DNA of 5,104 nucleotides from Firmicutes bacterium UBA4874 (GTDB lineage Bacteria; Bacillota; Clostridia; Caldicoprobacterales; DTU083): positions 1 to 5,104 of the forward strand of contig DHDO01000038.1 in the NCBI GenBank assembly GCA_002399435.1, read 5' to 3'. The notes beneath the pieces are model-generated. The model made no database searches and was not told the DNA's origin. It saw only the letters and a list, made by a program, of their open reading frames with translations. The translations under genes and the position numbers were made by a program. Positions 1 to 5,078 of this stretch are shown here, piece by piece (the first letter of the stretch is position 1; every line of letters begins with the position of its first letter).

Positions 1-207
1 AATTTGTATATTCATACAAGATAGTAAGATATAAGCCATGAACGGATTATTGATCTATCTATACCAGCCCACTGCACCACAAGGATCAACTGTTTATTTA
101 TCTGTATTAGCCCACTAAGGATCCCTTGAGTTTCAGAACGACCGCGTACAAAAAAATATATACATGCTATGATGGCTACTATACAAGCACAAACCATTCA
201 CCAGGAA
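1..207. other. AT-rich intergenic stretch, no convincing gene
   Basis: This stretch lies beyond the 3' end of the leftward SprT-like gene. It is visibly richer in A+T than the neighbouring genes. The only leftward reading frame of any length (12-197, 61 codons) begins with a short hydrophobic run (VCACIVAIIACIYFFV). It lacks a recognisable ribosome binding site and resembles no family I know, so I do not call it. I found no clear terminator hairpin with a T-run for the SprT-like gene. A short imperfect direct repeat is present: AGCCCACT then AAGGATC at 66-87 (with 7 extra bases between) and again at 109-123 (with none). Confidence 0.5.
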
Positions 208-969
208 TCAGCGTTTCAGAAGAGGCAGCGGGACATAGTATTTTGTGTAACGGTTCCCGCGCCGGTCGATGAAATCCCCCTCCGGATCCTGCACCAGAAC
301 GGTCGCTCTTTTGTTGATGTTGTAAATTACCCCTGACAGCTCCTTTTTCCCGTCAACGAAAGATACGGCGCCCCCTATCTGCAGTCCGAATCTCCGATCT
401 GCAATCTGCCTTTGGGTAGGCAGTTTGTGATAGCTTTCCGTATGGCCAAATAAATGACTGGCCAATGTCCGGAATCTTTGCCTGCTGCAGCTGGACTCCC
501 CAAACAGGACAAACTCCATAACATGGCATAATTCATGTTCAAAAACAAGCTGCAATGCTTCCAGAGCGGAATCGGTCGGGATCCCGCAGACCATCTTGCT
601 GCCTTCAATCGCATTATATTGTAAGAAAAAATCAACGCCTATGCGGATTTCGATCTTCATGTTCTCCGGCCGGACCGGATCTGCACTCCGCCGGCAAATT
701 GTTTTACCGGCACTTTTTGTCATCCGGCGGGAAAGGGAAAATGCAATCTCTCCCCTGTAGTTCCCCGCAAACCAATTGTTCAGAAAAATCCGATCGTACA
801 GATCAAATAAAAGACGCAGATCCGTACTGGAAATGGCGCAAATGGATGGACCCTTTATCTGCCCGGATCCGGCCAAAAGATCGGAAGATACCTTTTTCCT
901 TCTGATTTTGATTTCTCTGGACGAATACGATTTGCTCAATATGTTCTGCAAATCCTGCCGTGACTCCAT
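208..969 (-). CDS. SprT-like domain protein (putative zinc metallopeptidase fold)
   Basis: The protein has 253 residues. An N-terminal part (about 1-50) has no motif I recognise. The SprT-like core follows: helix LYDRIFLNNWF near 57-67, the strand motif SRRMTKSAGKT near 80-90, the metal-binding HELCH at 145-149 (H145, E146, H149), then RFRTLASHLFGHTESYH near 165-181. The last 60 residues (about 194-253) form a small beta-type domain (SFVDGKKELSG, then KRATVLV, then RYTKYYVPL) that I know as the usual tail of bacterial SprT-like proteins. The family is related to E. coli SprT and eukaryotic SPRTN, a DNA-protein crosslink protease, but the bacterial role is not settled and proteolysis here is inferred. 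The start at 969 is chosen because GGAGG lies 9 nt upstream. The frame stays open to 1284, and an ATG at 1143 would add 58 residues but has no ribosome binding site. One oddity is that the residue aligned with SprT's third zinc ligand is a serine. The gene is transcribed divergently from the purine operon, with no evident functional link. Confidence 0.85.
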   Translation of the reverse strand: MESRQDLQNILSKSYSSREIKIRRKKVSSDLLAGSGQIKGPSICAISSTDLRLLFDLYDRIFLNNWFAGNYRGEIAFSLSRRMTKSAGKTICRRSADPVRPENMKIEIRIGVDFFLQYNAIEGSKMVCGIPTDSALEALQLVFEHELCHVMEFVLFGESSCSRQRFRTLASHLFGHTESYHKLPTQRQIADRRFGLQIGGAVSFVDGKKELSGVIYNINKRATVLVQDPEGDFIDRRGNRYTKYYVPLPLLKR

Positions 970-978
970 TGCATGGAA

Positions 979-983
979 CCTCC
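979..983 (-). promoter_or_regulatory. Ribosome binding site deciding the SprT-like start
   Basis: On the minus strand this reads GGAGG, with a 9-nt spacer to the ATG at 967-969. No other in-frame start upstream (ATG at 1143, TTG at 1062) has an equally good site. It therefore fixes the 253-residue version as the most likely product. Confidence 0.75.
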
Positions 984-1011
984 ATCCTTTTCCTTTTGTA
1001 CGGTATACACC

Positions 1012-1040
1012 ATTATATATTACTCTATTCCTTTCACCAA
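1012..1040 (-). promoter_or_regulatory. Probable sigma-A promoter of the SprT-like gene
   Basis: On the minus strand a perfect TATAAT (1012-1017) is preceded, after a 17-bp spacer, by TTGGTG (1035-1040), which matches the -35 consensus at 3 of 6 positions. Transcription would start near 1005, giving a short leader of about 35 nt before the ATG at 969. The weak -35 box keeps the confidence moderate. If the protein really starts upstream at 1143, this box would lie inside the coding region. Confidence 0.42.
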
Positions 1041-1129
1041 AAAAAGCAAGCCTGCCGCTCAAAATTCGTGCAGCCTCTTTGAAATCATCAAGGCAGAAGA
1101 CATTACAATGAATTCCATTTTTAAACTGG

Positions 1130-1158
1130 TTGATTTTACTCATCAGGGATGTTATAAT
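1130..1158 (+). promoter_or_regulatory. Promoter of the riboswitch-ade-permease operon
   Basis: TTGATT (1130-1135, 4 of 6 matches to the -35 consensus) lies 17 bp before a perfect TATAAT (1153-1158). A TG one base upstream of the -10 box (1150-1151) makes it an extended -10 promoter. Transcription would begin near 1165, about 30 nt before the riboswitch aptamer. That is the arrangement expected of a riboswitch-controlled leader. Confidence 0.75.
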
Positions 1159-1194
1159 TTGATTTGTAAAAAAGTGAATATTGTCGAAGAGTTG

Positions 1195-1267
1195 ATACCC
1201 ATATAAGTCCACTAATATGGTGTGGAAGTATCTACGTGGCAACCGTAAATTGCCTACGCTATGGTGT
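1195..1267 (+). promoter_or_regulatory. Purine riboswitch aptamer, guanine/hypoxanthine type
   Basis: The conserved core of the purine aptamer is present in order: TATAA (1202-1206) at junction J1/2, ATATGG in loop L2 (1215-1220), TATCTAC at J2/3 (1229-1235), and CCGTAAA in loop L3 (1243-1249). The closing strand TATGG (1260-1264) completes P1. P1 pairs 1199-1203 with 1260-1264, then with one bulged C pairs 1195-1197 with 1265-1267. P2 pairs 1208-1212 with 1222-1226. P3 pairs 1236-1242 with 1250-1257 around a bulged U at 1255. The L2 bases GG (1219-1220) can make the loop-loop contacts with CC (1243-1244). The base just before the P1 closing strand (1259, position 74 in xpt numbering) is C. 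In this family C there selects guanine or hypoxanthine and U selects adenine. It sits upstream of adenine deaminase and a purine permease, which fits its class. Confidence 0.95.
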
Positions 1268-1496
1268 TCTTTTTCGTATTGCATGAGGTACTCATGGAGA
1301 ATCCTGCGATTTTTGTGTCGATGGATACAGATATATCTTTCTGCTTTTTGGGACTATATGATCTGTATGGCATATCGATCTATTTTGCGCATCAAGGCAT
1401 CGGACAGATTGCCTTGGGGCAGAGAATCGTTTTGCGGAATCCATGGACCCATAATGTTGGGAATGAAAAGACAAGGAACACGATACCTTGTCTTTT
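1260..1496 (+). promoter_or_regulatory. Riboswitch expression platform with long-range antiterminator
   Basis: Bases 1260-1275 can pair with 1470-1485. Of 16 positions, 13 are Watson-Crick, one is G-U (1270/1475) and two are mismatched (1263/1482 and 1273/1472). The first half overlaps the 3' strand of P1, and the second overlaps the 5' arm and loop of the terminator. The antiterminator therefore excludes both the ligand-bound aptamer and the terminator. I infer an OFF switch: ligand stabilises P1, frees 1470-1485 and lets the terminator form. The 194 nt between the halves can fold into a hairpin of 18 pairs (1318-1336 with 1356-1378, with interruptions) and three small ones (1282-1296, 1410-1421, 1448-1461). 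No coding is seen here, although one forward frame is open by chance. Confidence 0.7.
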
Positions 1497-1510
1497 TTAT
1501 TTTGTTTTTT
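1466..1510 (+). terminator. Intrinsic terminator of the purine riboswitch
   Basis: AAAAGACAAGG (1466-1476) pairs perfectly over 11 bp with CCTTGTCTTTT (1486-1496) around a 9-nt loop. T-rich sequence continues to about 1516. It lies between the aptamer and the ade ribosome binding site, so it works as an attenuator and not as a gene-end terminator. Its 5' arm and loop are the partner of the antiterminator strand. Confidence 0.88.
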
Positions 1511-1523
1511 TATTTTCATAATT

Positions 1524-1528
1524 GGAGG
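1524..1528 (+). promoter_or_regulatory. Ribosome binding site deciding the TTG start of ade
   Basis: GGAGG is followed after 9 nt by TTG at 1538-1540. The reading frame is open far upstream, to 1217 and beyond, but that part holds the riboswitch and terminator. The next in-frame ATG (1586-1588) has no such site. This site therefore places the start at the TTG. Confidence 0.85.
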
Positions 1529-1537
1529 AGATACCAT

Positions 1538-3340
1538 TTGAGAATTGCGAAAGCAAAAAGCAGAAGCCGTCTGGTGGCAGCCGCCATGGGAAAAATCCCG
1601 GGCGATCTGACCATCGAAAATGTCCAACTGGTGAATGTGGTAACCGGCGAGATCTATCCTGCGTCCGTGGATGTGTTGGACGGGATAATTGTCCGGGTCC
1701 GGGAAAAGGGAGAAGCCAATGCCCGGAAAAGCAAAACCGTTTATGAAGGAAACGGCGCGTACCTGATCCCCGGTTTCATCGACACGCACATGCATGTAGA
1801 AAGTACGATGATGATCCCGGAGCAATTTGCCAGGGCAGTCCTTCCCTGGGGAACAACCACTGTCGTGACCGACCCTCACGAGATTGGCAACGTCATGGGC
1901 ATTGAAGGCGTGAAGTTCATGCTGGAAAACGCCAAGAATACGCCGTTGCGCCAATATGTTCTGGCCCCGTCCTGTGTCCCCTCCGTTCCGGCACTGGAAG
2001 GTGGCGGAGCTGCTTTCCACGCGGAAGAGATCGCAGACCTGCTGGATACCCCAGGTGTCATCGGCATCGCAGAGGTCATGGATTATGTCAATGTAATAAA
2101 AGATGAGAAGCGGATGCATGATATTCTGGCAGAAGGTCGGAAGCGCGATGTATTCATACAGGGACATGCCCCCGGCGTGATGGGAAAGGAAATGCAGGCC
2201 TACACCACCGCCGGCCCCATCAGCGACCACGAATGCCGTTTCCCTGAGGAATGCAAACAGAAGCTGCGTGCCGGAATGCATGTCAATATGAAGTCCAGCT
2301 CCCTGTCCGACTTTCTCGAAGAGTCCCTGCAGGGAATCAAAGGGATGCGTTATACCGATTTCGTCTCCTTCTGCACTGATGATGTTCATGCCAAAGACAT
2401 TCTGGAGACCGGTCACATGAACCGTGTGGTCCGAAAAGCCATCAAGCTTGGCACCGATCCCATCGATGCCATCCGGTTTGCCACGCTGAACGCGGCGCGG
2501 GAATATGGCTTTTCCGATCTCGGAGCGATTTGCCCCGGTTACATTGCCGATATGCAGTTGGTAAAAGACCTGGACGGTGAAAAACCCCTTGCCGTATTCA
2601 CCCAGGGACAGCTGACGGCGGAGCACGGGAAATACATTCCCCGGGAATGCAAAGAAAAGAAACCCCATTCTTTCCCCAATACCATGAAGATGGACAACAT
2701 CACCTCCCCTGAGGATTTTGTACTCCGCGTTCCGGATGAAAAAACGGGAAGCATACGGACAAACGTAATTGTAAGCAAATACAAAGGCGGAGCCTTTAAC
2801 AAAGCCATTTGGGAGACGCTGCCCATTCGGGACGGGAAAGTGGACATCAGCAGGGATCCGAATCTGGCGTTTGCGGCTGTCTGCAACCGTCATGGAAGCG
2901 GAGACCGGACCATTGCGGTCATACGGGATTTTGGCCTGGTGCATGGAGCCATCGCCTCGACGATTTCCCACGATTCGCATAATTTCTGTGTGATTTACAA
3001 AAAACCGGAGGATGCCTATGCGGCAGCCAGGGAACTGCGCAGGACAGGCGGCGGAATTACGGTGGTTTCCGACGGCTCTGTCCTGGCTACGGCAGCCCTT
3101 CCGGTGGCCGGACTGATGTCTCTCCTGCCGGTGGAAGAGCTGGCCGCTCAAGTGGACCAGGCAATCCAGGCCATCTGCAAAGTCAGCGGCGGGCAAAACG
3201 TATTTCCCAAAATCACCTCACTGGCTCTGGTCGTCCTTCCGGGGACCCTTCTTTCCGATAAGGGACTGGTGGATGGGCCATCCCAGACTTTCCTGCCTAT
3301 ATTCGGTGAAACGCAGGAAGACGAAAACGAAAAGCACTGA
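1538..3340 (+). CDS. ade: Adenine deaminase
   Basis: This 600-residue enzyme of the amidohydrolase superfamily hydrolyses adenine to hypoxanthine and ammonia (EC 3.5.4.2) in the cytoplasm, a step in purine salvage. Family features are complete. IDTHMHVEST (81-90) has the metal-binding H84 and H86 plus E88. TDPHE is at 111-115. E179 is in IAEVMDY, H210 is in GHAPG, and H231 is in SDHE. The acidic pair D281-D282 lies in CTDDVH. The C-terminal adenine-deaminase domain (about 390-590) carries SHDSHN at 477-482. The family is known to use Mn or Fe. Its length agrees with other AdeC proteins, about 580-600 residues. The start is TTG at 1538, chosen for its GGAGG at 9 nt. A caller that prefers ATG could extend the gene to 1217, inside the riboswitch. 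The upstream purine riboswitch and attenuator control it. The permease gene follows after 58 bp with no terminator between, so the two are probably one operon. It ends in a charged tail (QEDENEKH). Confidence 0.96.
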   Translation: MRIAKAKSRSRLVAAAMGKIPGDLTIENVQLVNVVTGEIYPASVDVLDGIIVRVREKGEANARKSKTVYEGNGAYLIPGFIDTHMHVESTMMIPEQFARAVLPWGTTTVVTDPHEIGNVMGIEGVKFMLENAKNTPLRQYVLAPSCVPSVPALEGGGAAFHAEEIADLLDTPGVIGIAEVMDYVNVIKDEKRMHDILAEGRKRDVFIQGHAPGVMGKEMQAYTTAGPISDHECRFPEECKQKLRAGMHVNMKSSSLSDFLEESLQGIKGMRYTDFVSFCTDDVHAKDILETGHMNRVVRKAIKLGTDPIDAIRFATLNAAREYGFSDLGAICPGYIADMQLVKDLDGEKPLAVFTQGQLTAEHGKYIPRECKEKKPHSFPNTMKMDNITSPEDFVLRVPDEKTGSIRTNVIVSKYKGGAFNKAIWETLPIRDGKVDISRDPNLAFAAVCNRHGSGDRTIAVIRDFGLVHGAIASTISHDSHNFCVIYKKPEDAYAAARELRRTGGGITVVSDGSVLATAALPVAGLMSLLPVEELAAQVDQAIQAICKVSGGQNVFPKITSLALVVLPGTLLSDKGLVDGPSQTFLPIFGETQEDENEKH

Positions 3341-3385
3341 AAGTAAAAATAAATTTCCGGGTCCGATCATTCGATAACTAGATAC

Positions 3386-3390
3386 AGGGG
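3386..3390 (+). promoter_or_regulatory. Ribosome binding site deciding the permease start
   Basis: AGGGG lies 8 nt before the ATG at 3399. The alternative GTG at 3390 overlaps this site and has no ribosome binding site of its own, so the ATG at 3399 is preferred. The 58-bp gap after ade contains no terminator hairpin that I can see. Confidence 0.7.
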
Positions 3391-3398
3391 TGCATCAT

Positions 3399-4721
3399 AT
3401 GCTGAAGAACTATTTTGAACTGAAAAAGCACGGAACCGATGTAAAAACAGAAATTGTGGCAGGAATCACCACATTTGCCACAATGGCATATATGTTTTCT
3501 GTCCAGTCCTCCATGATGGCGGATGTGGGAATGAATTCAAAGGGCGTCGTGATCGCAACCGCACTGATGTCCGGTATCTTCACTCTCATGTCTGCCTTCT
3601 ACTCCAAAGTGCCTTTTGCGCTGGGACCCGCCATGGGCTCCAACGCCATTATGGCATATTCCCTGGTTGCTCCCGGTCAGTCCACCTGGCAGGTGGGAGT
3701 CGGCATGTTTGTGGTTACCGGCGCCATACTGGTTCTGCTGACGCTGTTTAAGGTCCGGGAAGACATGGTCCGTGTAATGCCGAAGAATATCAAGGTGGGC
3801 GTTGGTGCTGCCGTCGGGATCTTTCTCGCCAGACTGGCCGTCGCCAACGCAGGAATTGTAAAAAAGGACTTTTCCGGCCTGGGCGATCTCTCCCAGCCTT
3901 CTGTCCGGCTTGCCTTTATCGGGCTTGCCATTACCCTGGTCCTGAACTACCTTCGAATTGAAATCAAGGGGAAAAAATATCAGGTTCGCGGGGCTTATCT
4001 GATTTCCATTCTTCTGACCACGGTAATCGGAGTATTCATGGGAGTCGTCAAGGTCCCGCATTCCATCGTCAGCTTTGATTTAAGCGCATTGGGGGACGTT
4101 GCCTTCAAGGCGGATGTAAAAGGCGTTTTCAAGGTTGCCAACATCCCCATTTTAATGTTCTTTCTGCTCAGCGACTTTTTTTCCACAATGGGCACCTCAC
4201 TGGGTCTGGCTGGAAAAGCCAGAATGCTGGATGAGGATGGAAACTTCCCGGGCATCAGCCGCGTATTTCTGACAGACGCTGTCGGCACTTCCATTGGCGG
4301 AATGTTTGGCATCACCAACGTTCAGACCTATGTGGAATCCGCTGCCGGAATTGAGGCAGGCGGGCGGACCGGTATGACCGCCGTGGTGGCCGGAGTCATG
4401 TTCCTGCTCTCCATGTTCCTCTGCCCCTTGTTCCTTATGATTCCGAGTGCAGCCACTTCCCCCGTTCTGATCCTGATTGGTGCTTCCATGATGGAGGTCC
4501 TGGAGAATGTGGAGTTTACTCCCCTGGAATGGACTCCGCTGGCTCTTATGCTCCTGGCCACCGCATTTACCGGGGATTTTGTCCTGGGAGTCGCTTTGGG
4601 CGTTGTCGTGCACGTGGTGATTGCCCTGACGCAGTATGTCTTCACCAAAGACCGGAGCAAAGTACCCACCGCCGGAACATTTATCATGGCTGCCATCATG
4701 TCCATCAAATTTTTCGTTTAG
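3399..4721 (+). CDS. AzgA/PbuG-type NCS2 purine permease
   Basis: This 440-residue inner-membrane protein belongs to the AzgA-like branch of NCS2 nucleobase/proton symporters (PbuG in Bacillus, AdeP and GhxP types in E. coli). It opens with the family start FELKKHGTDVKTEIVAGITTFATMAY (about 6-31). GPAMGSNAIMAY follows in the third helix region (76-87, N82). Next come SDFFSTMGTSLGLAGKARMLDEDG (258-281) in the eighth and YVESAAG (311-317, E313) in the tenth, leading to GGRTGMTAV (321-329). Hydrophobic segments span most of the length, fitting about 14 membrane segments. Length equals the usual family size. Purine uptake is well supported, and hypoxanthine or guanine as substrate is inferred from the family and the riboswitch. 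Several signature positions differ from the common pattern: SDFFS instead of VDLFD, PAMGSNAIM instead of PGMGLNAFF, and TNVQTYVES instead of TTTSYVES. The exact substrate is therefore open. It is co-transcribed with ade. Confidence 0.9.
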   Translation: MLKNYFELKKHGTDVKTEIVAGITTFATMAYMFSVQSSMMADVGMNSKGVVIATALMSGIFTLMSAFYSKVPFALGPAMGSNAIMAYSLVAPGQSTWQVGVGMFVVTGAILVLLTLFKVREDMVRVMPKNIKVGVGAAVGIFLARLAVANAGIVKKDFSGLGDLSQPSVRLAFIGLAITLVLNYLRIEIKGKKYQVRGAYLISILLTTVIGVFMGVVKVPHSIVSFDLSALGDVAFKADVKGVFKVANIPILMFFLLSDFFSTMGTSLGLAGKARMLDEDGNFPGISRVFLTDAVGTSIGGMFGITNVQTYVESAAGIEAGGRTGMTAVVAGVMFLLSMFLCPLFLMIPSAATSPVLILIGASMMEVLENVEFTPLEWTPLALMLLATAFTGDFVLGVALGVVVHVVIALTQYVFTKDRSKVPTAGTFIMAAIMSIKFFV

Positions 4722-4812
4722 TCGCGTTTTAAGGATATTAGGGATATTTATGTAAGGGAATTCCTTTTCATCCGTTTTCCCATAAGGAAGCCAAAATGGA
4801 GGAATGAATTCT

Positions 4813-4849
4813 AAAAAAGTCTCTGCAGTTTTTCTGCAGGGGCTTTTTT
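4813..4849 (+). terminator. Terminator of the ade-permease operon
   Basis: The arm 4813-4828 pairs along all 16 positions with 4834-4849 around a TTTTT loop. It includes the CTGCAG/CTGCAG core, two G-U pairs (4822/4840 and 4820/4842), a six-base A-run at the 5' side and a six-base T-run at the 3' side. It lies 91 bp past the permease stop. It could also stop leftward transcription from the tRNA gene, but there the two wobble positions become A-C mismatches, so the hairpin is weaker in that direction. The 91 bp before it (4722-4812) hold only minor repeats. Confidence 0.92.
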
Positions 4850-4883
4850 CAATGTTGAAGTTCGAATACTCAAATATAGTACA

Positions 4884-4933
4884 AATCCGAGCCCTTCGCC
4901 AACAGACACAACCTGTTGTGAGTGGTTCGGATT
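4884..4933 (-). other. Two-part hairpin downstream of tRNA-Leu
   Basis: Bases 4884-4893 pair with 4924-4933 over 10 positions with one wobble on the plus-strand reading. An inner stem pairs CAACAG (4900-4905) with CTGTTG (4913-4918). It starts about 10 nt after the encoded CCA of the leftward tRNA. No strong T-run follows on the minus strand, so it is a doubtful terminator. It may be a processing or RNA-stabilising structure, or a weak first terminator ahead of the one at 4813-4849. Confidence 0.45.
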
Positions 4934-4942
4934 ATTTGTGGT

Positions 4943-5029
4943 TGGTGCGGGAAACAGGACTTGAACCTGCATGAGTGTGACCTCACTAGAACCTGAATCT
5001 AGCGCGTCTGCCAATTCCGCCATTCCCGC
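4943..5029 (-). tRNA. tRNA-Leu (anticodon CAG)
   Basis: The 87-nt gene reads leftward. The acceptor strands GCGGGAA (5023-5029) and TTCCCGC (4947-4953) pair over 7 bp. The discriminator is A (4946), as expected for leucine tRNAs, and CCA is encoded (4943-4945). The anticodon stem CTAGA (4998-5002) with TCTAG (4986-4990) encloses TTCAGGT, giving anticodon CAG at 4993-4995, which reads CUG codons. A long variable arm (stem TGAG/CTCA) marks it as class II. The T arm is GCAGG-TTCAAGT-CCTGT. Confidence 0.97.
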
Positions 5030-5048
5030 AAAACCGGACAACATGCTT

Positions 5049-5078
5049 ATTATAACGGAAATGGCGGACGCTTGTCAA
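5049..5078 (-). promoter_or_regulatory. Sigma-A promoter of tRNA-Leu
   Basis: On the minus strand a perfect TTGACA (5073-5078) is followed after 18 bp by a perfect TATAAT (5049-5054). The start would be near 5042, leaving a leader of about 13 nt before the mature tRNA 5' end at 5029. This is typical of a strongly expressed stable-RNA gene. Confidence 0.85.

Noticed and set aside
12..197. A 61-codon minus-strand frame with a hydrophobic N-terminus
   Set aside because: There is no ribosome binding site, no family resemblance, and the base composition looks noncoding. It could be a small membrane protein, but the sequence does not support a call.
555..1111. Plus-strand frames opposite the SprT-like gene
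   Set aside because: Both are antisense shadows. The minus-strand frame carries the conserved HELCH and the family tail.
973..1206. A plus-strand frame of 77 codons ahead of the riboswitch
   Set aside because: It spans two promoter regions and ends in the aptamer. It has no ribosome binding site and no recognisable product.
1268..1465. A possible second riboswitch (PRPP or another purine aptamer) in tandem
   Set aside because: Tandem guanine-PRPP switches are known, but I do not see the conserved ykkC-family core here, nor a second set of purine aptamer junction sequences. The hairpins that are present fit no class I recognise.
1292..3196. A 634-codon open frame on the minus strand opposite ade
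   Set aside because: It is antisense to a fully convincing adenine deaminase. Its translation is low-complexity and His/Gly/Arg-rich with no recognisable domain, and it runs into the riboswitch leader. It is a shadow frame produced by codon bias.
3537..4708. Several minus-strand frames opposite the permease
   Set aside because: They are shadows of a clear membrane transporter gene, with His/Asp/Gly-rich or Ser/Thr/Arg-rich translations and no domain.
4733..4789. Small repeats after the permease: GGATATT twice (4733-4748) and TTCCTT/AAGGAA (4761-4766 with 4784-4789)
   Set aside because: They are short, the hairpin has a 17-nt loop, and there is no T-run. The strong terminator follows at 4813, so these are probably incidental.
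4804..4974. A plus-strand frame of about 56 codons starting after GGAGGA
   Set aside because: The ribosome binding site is only 1 nt from the ATG, and the frame runs through the terminator and the tRNA antisense. The ending LVRETGLEPA is a typical artefact of antisense tRNA reading.
4943..5029. tRNA-Leu as a possible integration site for a mobile element
   Set aside because: No duplicated tRNA 3' end, integrase or element border is visible in the window.
4811..5044. A 77-codon minus-strand frame across tRNA-Leu
   Set aside because: Its translation contains GMAELADALDSGSS, a false protein familiar from frames read through leucine tRNA genes. The DNA is the tRNA, its promoter region and the terminator.
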